Assembly (NCBI RefSeq): GCF_003851545.1
Contig: NZ_BHVX01000010.1
Span: forward strand, 62,001 to 126,000
Direction of reading: 5' to 3'
Origin: Ralstonia sp. SET104
GTDB lineage: Bacteria; Pseudomonadota; Gammaproteobacteria; Burkholderiales; Burkholderiaceae
Length of the DNA stretch: 64,000 bases
A model generated the notes under the pieces. The model made no database searches. It saw only the letters and a list, made by a program, of their open reading frames with translations, and had not been told where the DNA came from. This document shows positions 8,487 to 18,316 of this stretch, one piece after another (the stretch's first letter is position 1; the number at the start of each line of letters is the position of its first letter). Both the position numbers and the translations under genes were made by a program.

Positions 8487-9427
8487 CCGCCCCGGCCGTG
8501 GGTTTGGACCCGCAGCGTGTGCTGATTGCCATGCCGGGCTGTGAAGCCGCCACCAAGCGACTTGCCATCCCGCTGCGTGCGGAGTTGGGGCATGCCGCAG
8601 TCAGCCACTTTCCGGATGGCGAATCCTACGTGCGGCTCTACACGCCGGTGCGTGGCGTGGAAGTCGCCATTGTCTGCACCCTCGATCATCCGGACGAGAA
8701 ACTGTTGCCGCTGCTTTGGCTGGCGATTGCCGCCCGCGAGAGCGGCGCGCTGCGCGTTGGACTGATTGCGCCGTACCTGCCGTATATGCGACAGGACGTC
8801 ATCTTCAATGTGGGCGAGATTCGCGCTGCAGAACACTTTGCTGGCTTGCTGAATCCCGTATTCGACTGGCTTGTCACGGTGGATCCGCACTTGCATCGCA
8901 TTTCGCATTTGTCGAATGTCTATCGGATGCCGACGGTCGCTGTGGAGGCTGCGCCTGCCATTGCCGCATGGATACAGTCCCATGTACAGGCGCCGTTCCT
9001 GATCGGGCCCGACGACGAAAGCAGGCAGTGGGTCGAGCATGTGGCCGGCATTTGCCAGGCGCCATGGGCAGCATTGGCCAAGACGCGGCACAGCGCGTGG
9101 CGGGTGGAAATTGCGGCGTTGCCACACATTCCGCCAGGGTGCGTGCCCGTGCTTGTGGACGACATCATCTCGACCGGGCGCACGATGCTTGCCGCAGCGG
9201 ATTTGCTGCGGCAAGCCGCCCAACCGCAGCCCGTTTGCATTGGGGTGCACGCCGTGTTCGCCGCCGACGCGTACAGCCAACTGTGTGCTGCCAGCGCGGA
9301 TGTCGTCACGTGCGACACCGTCCAGCATCCCTCGAACCGGATTGCGTTGACGGGGCCGCTGGCCGACGCCATTTCACGCATGTTTGATTACCCGCTGCCT
9401 TCGAGCAAGCAGGTGCTTGTCCGATAA
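8483..9427 (+). CDS. ribose-phosphate pyrophosphokinase-like protein
   Basis: A 314-residue member of the PRPP synthetase family. In housekeeping enzymes this makes PRPP from ribose 5-phosphate and ATP. FPDGESYVRL, DPHLHRISHL (catalytic-loop His region) and the PRPP-binding VLVDDIISTGRTM near the C-terminus are recognisable. However, the catalytic flexible-loop motif usually read as YARQDRK is YMRQDVIFN here, and the sequence is clearly divergent, so this is a paralogue rather than prs itself. It overlaps the nuclease gene by four bases and precedes a DUF1488 gene and the phosphorylase. Substrate could be ribose 5-phosphate or a ribose bisphosphate; unresolved. Confidence 0.82.
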   Translation: MTAPAVGLDPQRVLIAMPGCEAATKRLAIPLRAELGHAAVSHFPDGESYVRLYTPVRGVEVAIVCTLDHPDEKLLPLLWLAIAARESGALRVGLIAPYLPYMRQDVIFNVGEIRAAEHFAGLLNPVFDWLVTVDPHLHRISHLSNVYRMPTVAVEAAPAIAAWIQSHVQAPFLIGPDDESRQWVEHVAGICQAPWAALAKTRHSAWRVEIAALPHIPPGCVPVLVDDIISTGRTMLAAADLLRQAAQPQPVCIGVHAVFAADAYSQLCAASADVVTCDTVQHPSNRIALTGPLADAISRMFDYPLPSSKQVLVR

Positions 9428-9453
9428 GCGCGCTTTCGCATCTGGAGGTCATC

Positions 9454-9732
9454 ATGAAACAGATCCGCTTCCTGCCTGACGACCCGACATATTGCGCAGC
9501 AGGGCCACGTCTGCAATGCGGCGCGTCGGTCGACGGCAGCTTCGCAAGCTACGCAATCACGGCGGAGGCTCTGGAGGACCACTTTGGCGCGCGCTCCTGT
9601 CAGTCGGACGACCTGCTCAGCGCGTTCCGGGTGCACCGCGGTGATATCGAAAACGTCGCACGTGCATTGTTCGAGCAGACAGGTTCCAAGGAGATCACGC
9701 TGCACAGCGGGCATTTTCGCTTTGCCGGCTGA
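9454..9732 (+). CDS. DUF1488-family small protein
   Basis: A 92-residue protein with the DUF1488 look: a short beta-rich N-terminus, then [16 protein letters not shown]-like text (here [17 protein letters not shown] around residues 30-46) and a C-terminal helix ending in [14 protein letters not shown] 9454 is preceded by GGAGG at good spacing. It lies between the PRPP-synthetase-like gene and the phosphorylase on the same strand, only ten bases from the latter, so it belongs to the operon. Function unknown; family members occur in stress-related loci. Confidence 0.7.
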   Translation: MKQIRFLPDDPTYCAAGPRLQCGASVDGSFASYAITAEALEDHFGARSCQSDDLLSAFRVHRGDIENVARALFEQTGSKEITLHSGHFRFAG

Positions 9733-9742
9733 CGCGCGTGCC

Positions 9743-11299
9743 ATGAGTGCCATGCGTGCTGCCACGCTGCCCTCGGTTGATGCGCCGACGACGCCATGTG
9801 AGCACCTCACGTTCAAGGCGCTTGGGGTCGACACATGGCAAGAACATGTCATCTACATGCACCCCGACAGCGCGATCTGTCGATCAGAGGGTTTTGCCGC
9901 GCAGGCGCGTGTGGAAGTCCGCATTGGGCAACGATCGCTGATCGCTACGCTGAACCTGGTGGGGTCGGGGCTGCTGGAGAAGCATGAGGTCAGTCTGTCA
10001 GCCAGCGCGGTGGATTCGTTGATGGCGCGCCCCGGGGACGAAGTGGGCGTCACGCATGCGCCGTCGCTTGAGTCTCTGCGGGCCCTGCGTGCCAAGATCT
10101 ATGGCGCGCATCTGGACGCAAGGCAATTGCAGGAGATCATCGCTGACATCTCGCACGAGCGCTATGCCGATGTGCATATCGCAGCATTCCTGAGTGCTTG
10201 CGCGGCTGGCCGCATGACAGTCAGAGAGACCATCGACCTGACACAAGCAATGGTCGATTCTGGCGAGCGCTTGCAGTGGGATCGCGCGGTCGTGGCGGAC
10301 AAGCACTGCGTGGGCGGTCTGCCCGGCAATCGCACCAGTCCCATCGTTGTTGCCGTCTGCGCGGCGGCAGGGCTGTTGTTGCCCAAGACCTCGTCACGCG
10401 CCATCACCTCGCCAGCGGGCACCGCTGACATGATGGAAACACTCACCCGCGTCAACTTGAGCGCCGCGGAGCTGCGCGCTGTTGTGGGGCAGGTTGGCGC
10501 GTCGCTCGCGTGGGGCGGGGCGTTGAGCCTCAGCCCGGCAGACGATGTATTGATTCGCGTGGAAAGGGCGCTGGATGTCGACAGCGATGCACAGCTCGTG
10601 GCGTCTATTCTCTCGAAGAAGATTGCAGCGGGATCGACCCATGTGCTGATCGATGTGCCTGTGGGTCCCACGGCCAAAGTCCGCAGTGTTGAAGACCTTG
10701 AGCGCCTTGAAATGCTGCTCAAACGTGTGGCCCAAGCGTTTGGCGTTCAGGTGCTGATGCTGCGTACGGAGGGCACGCAGCCGATTGGTCGGGGGATTGG
10801 CCCCGCGCTGGAAGCGAAAGACGTTTTGGCTGTGCTCCAGAGGTCTCCAACGGCGCCATTCGACTTGCGGGAGCGATCTCTATTACTGGCTGGCGCATTA
10901 CTTGAGTTTTGCGGGACAGCCGCCGCCGGAACCGGCCTCGACATGGCAACCGGCTTGCTGGATAGCGGTAATGCATGGCGAAAGTTCGAGGCGATCTGCG
11001 AAGCGCAGGGTGGCTTGCGCATCCCCGGAGAGGCCGTCTTCCGCCGCGACGTCGTTGCCGAGCAAGATGGCATCGTCACCAACATCGATAATCGCCACCT
11101 TGCGCGCATCGCAAAACTTGCGGGCGCGCCGATGCGCCAAGTCGCGGGTGTGCAGATGCATGTGCGACTGCGCGATCAGGTGAGTGTGGGGCAACCGATG
11201 TTCACCATCCACGCACAAGCCTCGGGCGAGCTGGAGTATTCCTCGGCATATGCGTTGACGCATTCTGTGGTGGGTCTGTCCCCAATGGGAATCGTCTGA
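9743..11299 (+). CDS. archaeal-type thymidine/AMP phosphorylase
   Basis: A 518-residue phosphorylase of the long archaeal-like type, cleaving the glycosidic bond of a nucleoside or nucleoside monophosphate with phosphate. An N-terminal extension of about 90 residues precedes the catalytic core, as in archaeal AMP phosphorylases. The phosphate/sugar-binding block [16 protein letters not shown] (around residues 190-205) and [16 protein letters not shown] are the family signatures. Known archaeal relatives convert AMP to adenine and ribose 1,5-bisphosphate, while bacterial copies are usually annotated putative thymidine phosphorylase. It ends the hsp20-nuclease-PRPP-like-DUF1488 run. Start ATG 9743 follows the DUF1488 stop by ten bases. 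Confidence 0.85.
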   Translation: MSAMRAATLPSVDAPTTPCEHLTFKALGVDTWQEHVIYMHPDSAICRSEGFAAQARVEVRIGQRSLIATLNLVGSGLLEKHEVSLSASAVDSLMARPGDEVGVTHAPSLESLRALRAKIYGAHLDARQLQEIIADISHERYADVHIAAFLSACAAGRMTVRETIDLTQAMVDSGERLQWDRAVVADKHCVGGLPGNRTSPIVVAVCAAAGLLLPKTSSRAITSPAGTADMMETLTRVNLSAAELRAVVGQVGASLAWGGALSLSPADDVLIRVERALDVDSDAQLVASILSKKIAAGSTHVLIDVPVGPTAKVRSVEDLERLEMLLKRVAQAFGVQVLMLRTEGTQPIGRGIGPALEAKDVLAVLQRSPTAPFDLRERSLLLAGALLEFCGTAAAGTGLDMATGLLDSGNAWRKFEAICEAQGGLRIPGEAVFRRDVVAEQDGIVTNIDNRHLARIAKLAGAPMRQVAGVQMHVRLRDQVSVGQPMFTIHAQASGELEYSSAYALTHSVVGLSPMGIV

Positions 11300-11488
11300 C
11301 CTCAAGCTGTCTTGATGCATGCCCATGAAGCCCGGGGCAGCGTATCGATTGAAGACGTGCTTGCCGCATCGTTGGCTGCAGCTCCTGAACACGTAACGAT
11401 ACGCATGCGAGTTGCATGCCAGCCGCCGCCGGGTGAGCCGGTTGCCCGGCGCCGCCATACCCATGGCACATTGCGTTACAATTCAAAA

Positions 11489-11959
11489 ATGCCACGTGCG
11501 ACCGCAAGCATCTCGCTTCGGGCCATGCTGTTGTTGACCATCGTGTTGATGCAGCTGCTAAGCCCGCTTCTGCACGGCCATCTCGGAACTCCGAAACAAT
11601 CTGGCCTGCACGTGCACGCCGCACTTCCTGCCGCGGTTGATTCTCATTTCCAATTCACGTCGTTTGCCCACCGTTCCCCCTCTGATGAATCGGTCTGGAC
11701 CGGTCTTCATGACTGGGCGTTGACGAGCCATGAACCCTTCGAGGTGGATGTCGAGCCTGCCATTGGTCCGGCGAAGCTAGCCGCATTTCTGTGGGCAGCG
11801 TCGGCCGCCGGGGTATCCGCTTTAACGTTCCTGCTGCTTGCGGCGCTTGCTGGCGCCGCTGTCTTACGTCCCGCCTATCGGCCAACGCCAGTTCGAGCGC
11901 GCTCGCGCGACCGCGTCAATCGGCCCCCTCCAGCCCAAGCGCCCCCGCTGCAGTCCTGA
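11489..11959 (+). CDS. hypothetical membrane protein preceding the RND efflux genes
   Basis: A 156-residue protein of unknown function. A signal-like segment at residues 13-29 (MLLLTIVLMQLLSPLLHG) is followed by a His-containing periplasmic stretch (HGHLGTPKQSGLHVHAAL) and a second hydrophobic segment near residues 100-125, then a Pro/Arg tail. This layout resembles small proteins encoded ahead of czc/cus-type efflux operons. ATG 11489 has no Shine-Dalgarno; a TACAAT hexamer only seven bases upstream would give an almost leaderless message. A longer upstream in-frame extension from 11312 is less protein-like. Confidence 0.5.
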   Translation: MPRATASISLRAMLLLTIVLMQLLSPLLHGHLGTPKQSGLHVHAALPAAVDSHFQFTSFAHRSPSDESVWTGLHDWALTSHEPFEVDVEPAIGPAKLAAFLWAASAAGVSALTFLLLAALAGAAVLRPAYRPTPVRARSRDRVNRPPPAQAPPLQS

Positions 11960-12259
11960 TCCGTATCCGGTTGACGGCCGGCGGGGCGTGTTGCACCGCA
12001 ACTTGTTGACTTGCAACAAGCTCCTCGTGTTTGCATTGGCGATGATGAATGTGTCAGAAGCGCTGCCTTCTGGTGCGTTGGGCTCGTCCAACGCTGCACG
12101 GCGGTAGTGACTCCGCTTTCCACTGGCCATCCACCCGAAAAAGTTGGTCGTTCGCATCGCATGGAGCTGTTGAACGACGGTTGGTCTTCAGGTCGCTCGC
12201 GTATGCGCGGCAATCAGAGGTGGCGTCCATAGCGTTGCCTCCGAGGATTGGAGTCAGGC
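11960..12259. other. 300-base gap before the efflux operon, with a short palindrome
   Basis: No supported gene. CTTGTTG-ACTTG-CAACAAG at 12002-12020 is a perfect 7-bp inverted repeat that could be an operator. The remaining bases show only short, unconvincing frames. Confidence 0.5.
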
Positions 12260-13345
12260 ATGTATTTCAAACGAATCGTCGCGGCCAGTGCGTGTATTGC
12301 CCTGACTGCGTTTCCTCTTGAGCAAGCCGCTGCCCAAGCAGTTGCTCAGACGCTGCCACTGTCGGCTGAACAGGCGCGCGCGCTCGGTGTGCGCTTGAGC
12401 CCGGTCGCCGCTTCTTCGGGGTTGGAGGTCGGCACGCACGCGCGCGTTGTCTTCAAGCCGGATGCGCAGTATGTGGTGGCGGCCCCATACGCGGGCATGG
12501 TGCCCCGGGTGTTGGTGTCGGTGGGGCAAACCGTTCGCGCGGGCCAGCCGCTGGCAGGCTTTCTGAGCCCGCAGCTCTTCGAGACCAGCCGCGCACTGAC
12601 GGAGGCCAATTCGCAGGCGCGGCTCGCACAGCAATCGCTCGCCCGCGACAAGGCGCTGTACGACGACGGCATCATCGCTGCAAGCCGCTGGCAGGCAACG
12701 CAGGCGAGGGCCGGCGAAGCCAATGCCATGGTCAAGGCGCGCCGGGCAGAGCTGGCCTCCGCGGGCATCGCATTCAGTGGCGCGGGTGGCGAAGCGCAAT
12801 TGGTCGCGAGCCGTGGCGGCGTGGTGGCCGAAGTCAATGCTGTTCCGGGCACGCGAGTAGAAGCGGCGGCACCGCTTTTCAGGATCGTTGATCCGACCGC
12901 GCTGGAACTGGACATGCTTGTCGGCCGCGATATACCGGTGCCCCCTACAGGTGACCGCGTGGAGGTCGCGCAACGCGGCGCGGCCGGTGTCGTCATTGGC
13001 GTTTCGCCCTCCGGTGATGGCACAGCAGGTGTGCGTGTGCGCGCATCGCTGGAGCGACGTGGGGACTTGCGCGCAGGAGAGAGCGTCAACGTCACGCTCA
13101 AGCTGCGCGGTCCGGCCAATGCAAGCGGCTCGGGACTGTTGCGGGTTCCTGTGGCTGCGTTGGCCTACGTGCGAGGCGTGCCGGGCGTATTCGTCGCGAC
13201 CGACAAGGGCGTCCGCTTCCAGGATGTCGCAGTTGCCAGTACAGACGAGGCTGTCGCCGTCATTCGTGCCAACCTGCCAGCGGGTACACGCGTAGTGGTG
13301 ACAGGTGTTGGGGCGCTTAAGGGCTTGCTGGCAGGAGAACAGTGA
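12260..13345 (+). CDS. RND efflux periplasmic adaptor (CusB/CzcB type)
   Basis: A 361-residue membrane-fusion protein linking the inner-membrane RND pump to the outer-membrane channel. A signal peptide covers about residues 1-26 (ending AAAQA). A biotinyl-lipoyl-like half (YAGMVPRVLVSVGQTVRAGQPLAGF), an alpha-helical hairpin (about 95-150) and a beta-barrel follow, then a membrane-proximal part (VPVAALAYVRGVPGVFVATDKG). ATG 12260 is chosen over TTG 12248 because GGAG lies six bases upstream. Its stop overlaps the pump start by one base. Its metal-binding type is not visible: no Met-rich N-terminal motif as in E. coli CusB is seen. Confidence 0.88.
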   Translation: MYFKRIVAASACIALTAFPLEQAAAQAVAQTLPLSAEQARALGVRLSPVAASSGLEVGTHARVVFKPDAQYVVAAPYAGMVPRVLVSVGQTVRAGQPLAGFLSPQLFETSRALTEANSQARLAQQSLARDKALYDDGIIAASRWQATQARAGEANAMVKARRAELASAGIAFSGAGGEAQLVASRGGVVAEVNAVPGTRVEAAAPLFRIVDPTALELDMLVGRDIPVPPTGDRVEVAQRGAAGVVIGVSPSGDGTAGVRVRASLERRGDLRAGESVNVTLKLRGPANASGSGLLRVPVAALAYVRGVPGVFVATDKGVRFQDVAVASTDEAVAVIRANLPAGTRVVVTGVGALKGLLAGEQ

Positions 13346-16300
13346 TGTTGCCCCGCCTGATTGAGTTCTCTTTGCGCCAACGCGTGCTGGTGCTGATCGC
13401 GGCCGGTGTGCTTGCTGCGGCCGGCGTCTGGGCGTATCTGAACCTGCCGATCGACGCGTTTCCCGATATCTCGCCGACACAGGTCAAGGTTGTGCTCAAA
13501 GTGCCGGGCATGACCCCGGAGGAGGTTGAGCAGCGGGTCTCGACGCCAATTGAGCAGGAGTTGCTCGGCCTGCCGCACAAGACGATCGTGCGCTCGGTGT
13601 CCAAATACGGCATCAGCGACGTCACCGTCGATTTTGAAGAGGGGCAGGACGTCTATTGGGCGCGCCAGCAAGTATCGGAGCGTCTGGCCGGCTTGGCGCG
13701 CGATCTGCCGTCGACCGCTGTGGGCGGGCTGGCGCCCATCACCACGCCGCTGGGCGAGATGTTCATGTTCACGGTGGAGGGCGATGGCTACTCATTGGCC
13801 GAGCGGCGCCGCGTGCTGGACTGGGTGATTCGGCCGGCGCTGCGCACCGTGGCAGGCGTGGCCGACGTCAACGCCCTCGGCGGCGAAGTGCGCAGCTATG
13901 AGGTGACACCGGACCCGGCCCGGTTACGCGCCCGCTCCATCACCCTCGAGCAATTGCGTCAGGCGCTGGACGCCAACAATCGTAACGACGGGGCAGGACG
14001 GCTGGATCGCGGGGACGAGCATTGGGTCGTGCGCGTAGAAGGTGGCGTACGCGGGCTGGATGATTTGCGTGCGATTGTCGTGGTGCCGGCACAGAGCCAG
14101 TCTTTCGCCCCTGCTGTCACGGTTGGCGATGTGGCGACCGTGCGGCTGGGCGAGGCCACGCGCAACGGCGCTGTCAGCAAAGACGGCAACGGCGAAGCGG
14201 TTGAAGGATTGGTGCTGGGCCTGCGTGGCACCGATGCCCGCAAGCTGGTTGAGGCAGTGCAGGAGCGGCTGGATGCGCTCGGCCCACAGTTGCCAAAGGG
14301 CATGTCGACCCACGTTTTTTACAACCGCGGCGAGCTGGTGACGCGCGCGGCCAATACCGTGGTTCGCGCCTTGATTGAAGCCAGCGTGCTGGTCGTCATC
14401 ACGTTGTACCTGTTCCTGGGCGGCGTGCGGGCGGCGCTGGTAGTGGCAGCCACACTACCGCTGTCGATGCTGGCGACCTTCCTCCTGATGCGCTATGTGG
14501 GCTTGACGGCCAACCTGATGAGTCTTGGTGGGCTCGCCATTGCACTGGGCATGCTCGTAGACGCAGCCGTGGTGGTGGTCGAGAACATCGAAACGGCCAT
14601 GGCGCGCGCGCAAGACCACAAGACAGATCCTGCGCTACGCGGAGCGGTCATCCGCCATGCAGTGGCAACGGTAGCGGCACCCATGCTGTCCGGTGTTTCG
14701 GTGATTGCCATCGTGTTTCTGCCGCTGCTGTCATTGCAAGGTCTGGAGGGCAAGCTCTTCGGGCCGGTGGCGCTCACCATCGTGCTGGCGCTGGCCTCGT
14801 CCGTGGTGATTGCCTTTACGGTGGTTCCGGCGCTCGCGTCTTTGCTTTTGCTTGCGCATGCAGATGAGCCGCCTTGGTTGATGCGTAAGGTCGCGAGCGG
14901 TTTTGCGCGAATCCAGGCATGGACAACAACGCATCGCCGCATTGTATTCAGTCTGGCAGCGGCGGCGTTGGCGCTGGCCGTGGTGTTGTACATGTCGGTC
15001 GGCAAAACGTTCATGCCGACGATGGATGAGGGCGATCTGATTGTGCAACTGCAGAAAGCGCCATCCGTTTCGCTAGCGGCATCGCTGGACATCGACCAAC
15101 GCGTGCAGCAGGCGCTGCTCAAGGCGGTGCCGGAAATACGCTCGATCGTCGCACGCTCGGGTTCGGATGATCTTGGCCTGGACCCGATGGGCCTGAACGA
15201 AACCGATACGTTCCTCGTGCTCAAGCCCAAGGATCAGTGGCGCGGCAGCAAGGAAGACATTGCGATTGCGATCCGGCGCGTGATGGAGCGCTTCCCCGGC
15301 GTGATCTACGGGTTCACACAGCCCATTGAGATGCGCGTCTCGGAGATGCTGACCGGCACGCGCGGTGACGTTGCCATCAAGCTTTTTGGCAGCGATCTTG
15401 CCGCTATCGATGCGGCGGCGCAGGCCATTGCTACCAAGGTCCGCACCATCCCGGGTGCGGCTGAGGTGATCGCGCCCAGCAACAGCGGCGTGCAATACCT
15501 GAAGGTGTCGCTGGACCGGGCTGCGGTCGGCCAGGCGGGCTTTTCCGGCGATGCGCTGCAGGCGCAACTGCGCGCGCTGATCGAGGGCGACCGGATTGGC
15601 GTGGTGCCCGAGGGCATCGTCCGCACGCCGTTGATCTTGCGTGGCGGCGCAGGCTTGCGGCAGGCACCAGAAAACCTGACCAACCTCCTGGTAACGGCAC
15701 CAGATGGCAAAGCATGGCCGCTCACCTCTCTGGCGCGTATCGAACGCGTGGATGGACCTGTGCGCATCAACCATGAAGACGGTGCCCGCTTTGCCGTCAT
15801 CCAGGTCAATGTGGATGGCCGAGACCTGGCAGGTTTCGTGCAGGAAGCCCAGGCAGCAGTTGCTGGCATTGGCACGTTGCCAAAGGGGTTGCGGGTAGTG
15901 TGGGGCGGCCAGTTCGAGAACCAGCAACGCGCCGCAGCGCGCCTTGCCTTGGTTGTCCCGTTGGCCCTGGGCGCCATCTTTCTTTTGCTGATGTTGACGT
16001 TCCGCTCTGTGCGGCAGGCGGTGCTCGTGGTCGCCAACATTCCGTTCGCGCTAGTGGGGGGCATTGCAGCGTTGCGGATGTCGGGCGAGTACATGTCAGT
16101 GCCAGCCTCCGTAGGTTTCATCGCGTTGCTCGGGATCGCGGTGCTTAACGGTGTGGTGCTGGTTTCGCACTTCAACACGCTGCTGGAGTCTGGCCTGAGC
16201 ATGGCAGAAACCGTACGCGCGGGCGTGCGAGACCGTCTGCGGCCCGTCCTGATGACGGCCTGCATTACCGCACTGGGGATGATTCCGCTACTGCTGGCCA

Positions 16301-16458
16301 GCGGGCCAGGGTCAGAAATTCAGCGGCCGCTGGCGATCGTTGTATCGGGCGGACTGATCTCTTCGACCGCGCTGACGCTGCTGGTTCTGCCCCTGCTGTT
16401 TGAACGCTTTGGGTTGCCACGGCTGCGTGCGGCCGCCGGGCAGGGAGATTCGCAATGA
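13345..16458 (+). CDS. heavy-metal-type RND efflux pump (CusA/CzcA family)
   Basis: A 1037-residue proton-driven inner-membrane transporter. Typical opening (IEFSLRQRVLVL), NLPIDAFPDISPTQV, PGMTPEEVEQRV and the TM4 motif GGLAIALGMLVDAAVVVVE are present. That TM4 resembles the monovalent-metal (CusA/SilA, HME4/5) pattern more than the DFG-type TM4 of CzcA, so copper or silver is more likely than cobalt/zinc/cadmium, but this is only inference. Twelve membrane segments and two large periplasmic loops are evident. ATG 13345 overlaps the adaptor stop; a GTG three bases earlier is an alternative. The outer-membrane gene overlaps its end by ATGA. Confidence 0.92.
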   Translation: MLPRLIEFSLRQRVLVLIAAGVLAAAGVWAYLNLPIDAFPDISPTQVKVVLKVPGMTPEEVEQRVSTPIEQELLGLPHKTIVRSVSKYGISDVTVDFEEGQDVYWARQQVSERLAGLARDLPSTAVGGLAPITTPLGEMFMFTVEGDGYSLAERRRVLDWVIRPALRTVAGVADVNALGGEVRSYEVTPDPARLRARSITLEQLRQALDANNRNDGAGRLDRGDEHWVVRVEGGVRGLDDLRAIVVVPAQSQSFAPAVTVGDVATVRLGEATRNGAVSKDGNGEAVEGLVLGLRGTDARKLVEAVQERLDALGPQLPKGMSTHVFYNRGELVTRAANTVVRALIEASVLVVITLYLFLGGVRAALVVAATLPLSMLATFLLMRYVGLTANLMSLGGLAIALGMLVDAAVVVVENIETAMARAQDHKTDPALRGAVIRHAVATVAAPMLSGVSVIAIVFLPLLSLQGLEGKLFGPVALTIVLALASSVVIAFTVVPALASLLLLAHADEPPWLMRKVASGFARIQAWTTTHRRIVFSLAAAALALAVVLYMSVGKTFMPTMDEGDLIVQLQKAPSVSLAASLDIDQRVQQALLKAVPEIRSIVARSGSDDLGLDPMGLNETDTFLVLKPKDQWRGSKEDIAIAIRRVMERFPGVIYGFTQPIEMRVSEMLTGTRGDVAIKLFGSDLAAIDAAAQAIATKVRTIPGAAEVIAPSNSGVQYLKVSLDRAAVGQAGFSGDALQAQLRALIEGDRIGVVPEGIVRTPLILRGGAGLRQAPENLTNLLVTAPDGKAWPLTSLARIERVDGPVRINHEDGARFAVIQVNVDGRDLAGFVQEAQAAVAGIGTLPKGLRVVWGGQFENQQRAAARLALVVPLALGAIFLLLMLTFRSVRQAVLVVANIPFALVGGIAALRMSGEYMSVPASVGFIALLGIAVLNGVVLVSHFNTLLESGLSMAETVRAGVRDRLRPVLMTACITALGMIPLLLASGPGSEIQRPLAIVVSGGLISSTALTLLVLPLLFERFGLPRLRAAAGQGDSQ

Positions 16459-17711
16459 GGTTGGATCTGTTTCGCATCGCATTGGCTGGAGCGAGCACGA
16501 CGCTGCTTTGGAGTGCCATAGCGCAAGCGCAGGTTTCGCCAGGCTATCTCCCCCCGGAGAGCGCGGTGCGCGAGGCCGTCGCGCAGTCGCCAGACGTGCT
16601 GGCGGCAGAGGCCCGCCGTGATGCCGTACTGGCCCGGGCTGAAGGCATTCGCGCCGGCACGGCGGAAACTGTTGTGCGCGCAATCGGCCAAGGGCGCCGG
16701 GTGCGCGACCCTTCCGAGCGCCATGCCGAAGGGCAGATCACTGTGGAGCGGCCATTGCGGCTGTGGGGCAAAGCACAAGCCGATGGGCAGCTTGCCGATG
16801 CGGCTGCCGAGACCGGTCAGCTTGCCGTGAAGGATGCGCGCCATGAGGCATCGCGTCAGATTCTGGCCCTCTGGTTTGGTGCCGTGCGCGCAGGGCAGGC
16901 ACGCCAGACCGCACAGGAGAATGCCAAAGCGGCCGCCGATTTGGCGGCGCTGACGGCCCGAAGGGTTCAACTTGGCGATGCCTCACGCCTGGATGCCGAA
17001 CTGGCCGCAGCCGACCGCGCGCGCATGCAAGCCGCGCTGGCGACAGCCGCCGCAGCGGAACAGACAGCGCAGGCGGAGTTGCAAGCCCGGTTTCCGGGGC
17101 TGAGCCATCCCGCGTTTGGCGCCGATACCGCGCTGCCCCCATTGCCGCAGGAGCCACCAGATCGATTACGTACCGAGTACATTCAAGATAGCCACGAATA
17201 CCGGCTTGCCATGGCAGAAGAGGCTCAGGCACAGCAACAGGCAAAGCGCGCAGATCTGGAGCGTCGGCCTGACCCGACTGTCGGCATGTTCGTTACGGTG
17301 GAGCGCGGCGGTGCGGAACGCATCATGGGCGTGAGCGTTGCCATGCCGATCGGGTCGGCGCATCGGCGCTCAGCGGCTGAGGCGGCCGCTGCTGACGCAG
17401 AAACGGCTGCACAGCGCAGGCTGGGTGCTGCGCGTCGGCTGGGCGCCGAATTCGATGTGCTTTACGGCAACTTGCAAGGCAAACGGACGAGCACGCAAGC
17501 GCAGATGGAAGCGGCTACGCTGCAGAGAAGCGCATCCGACAGGGCAACGCGCGCATATCGTGCAGGTGAGTCGGGCTTGCCTGAACTGCTGGCGGCACGC
17601 CGTAGTCTGGCCGAGGCCCTGCTGGCCGAACGGCTCGCCCGCATCGACCTGCTTGAGGCAGACAGCCGCCTCAAGCTTGATCTGCATCAGATGTGGGACT
17701 TTGATGATTGA
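16455..17711 (+). CDS. TolC-family outer-membrane channel of the RND system
   Basis: A 418-residue outer-membrane efflux protein completing the tripartite pump. A signal peptide spans about residues 1-26 (SAIAQAQ). Two Ala/Gln/Arg-rich coiled-coil repeats, characteristic of the alpha-barrel, occupy about 45-215 and 230-410. No lipobox Cys is seen, in contrast with the NodT-type factor at 24292. Start overlaps the pump stop by four bases, indicating coupling. Confidence 0.85.
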   Translation: MRLDLFRIALAGASTTLLWSAIAQAQVSPGYLPPESAVREAVAQSPDVLAAEARRDAVLARAEGIRAGTAETVVRAIGQGRRVRDPSERHAEGQITVERPLRLWGKAQADGQLADAAAETGQLAVKDARHEASRQILALWFGAVRAGQARQTAQENAKAAADLAALTARRVQLGDASRLDAELAAADRARMQAALATAAAAEQTAQAELQARFPGLSHPAFGADTALPPLPQEPPDRLRTEYIQDSHEYRLAMAEEAQAQQQAKRADLERRPDPTVGMFVTVERGGAERIMGVSVAMPIGSAHRRSAAEAAAADAETAAQRRLGAARRLGAEFDVLYGNLQGKRTSTQAQMEAATLQRSASDRATRAYRAGESGLPELLAARRSLAEALLAERLARIDLLEADSRLKLDLHQMWDFDD

Positions 17712-17756
17712 TCTGCAACAGCCTGGCCCCTCCCTCAACGCATCCTGGATAACGCT

Positions 17757-18281
17757 ATGCAATCCGAACTGAAATACGCCCTCCCCATGCGCTCGCTCCA
17801 TTGGCTGGTGGTTCTGGCGGTGTTGGTCGCCGTTGTGGCCATCGAAATTCTCGACTTCTTCCCTAAAGGCAGCGCCACGCGTGCCGCGCTGTTCATGGTC
17901 CATCAGACTGCGGGGCTGACTGTGCTCGCGCTGATGGTGCTGCGCTTGTTGGCCCGATTTGGCATTCAGGCGCCGCCCCCCGTCCCTGGCTCACCGTTGA
18001 TGCAGCTTGCAGCACGACTCACTCACGGCGTGCTCTATGTCCTGATGGTCGGGATGCCCGTTCTGGGCCTGTTGGCACTGGCCTGGGGAGGCAAGCCGAT
18101 TCAACCGTTCGGGTTGAATTTGACGCTGGCGCTCACGCAAGACAAGACGTTGGCGAACTTGTCCAAAGAGGTTCATGAGTCGGGTGCCACGCTCGTCTAT
18201 ATCGCGGTCGGGCTGCATGCCGCCGCGGCGCTCTGGCACGAGTTCATCCTGAAAGACCGGCTGCTGCGCCGCATGATCTAG
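17757..18281 (+). CDS. cytochrome b561-family protein
   Basis: A 174-residue four-helix di-heme membrane protein of the bacterial CybB type, likely a quinol-linked electron carrier. Conserved His candidates for heme are His15 (RSLHW), His49 (VHQTAG), and His154 and His161 (GLHAAAALWHEF), with others at 89 and 140. It lies 45 bases after the outer-membrane channel gene, and its stop overlaps the first possible start of the P-type ATPase. Its association with metal efflux and an ATPase with a hemerythrin tail suggests a redox role in this operon; partner unknown. Confidence 0.85.
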   Translation: MQSELKYALPMRSLHWLVVLAVLVAVVAIEILDFFPKGSATRAALFMVHQTAGLTVLALMVLRLLARFGIQAPPPVPGSPLMQLAARLTHGVLYVLMVGMPVLGLLALAWGGKPIQPFGLNLTLALTQDKTLANLSKEVHESGATLVYIAVGLHAAAALWHEFILKDRLLRRMI

Positions 18282-18316
18282 TGCGCATGAAAATGGCCCC
18301 GACAGGAAACTCGACA

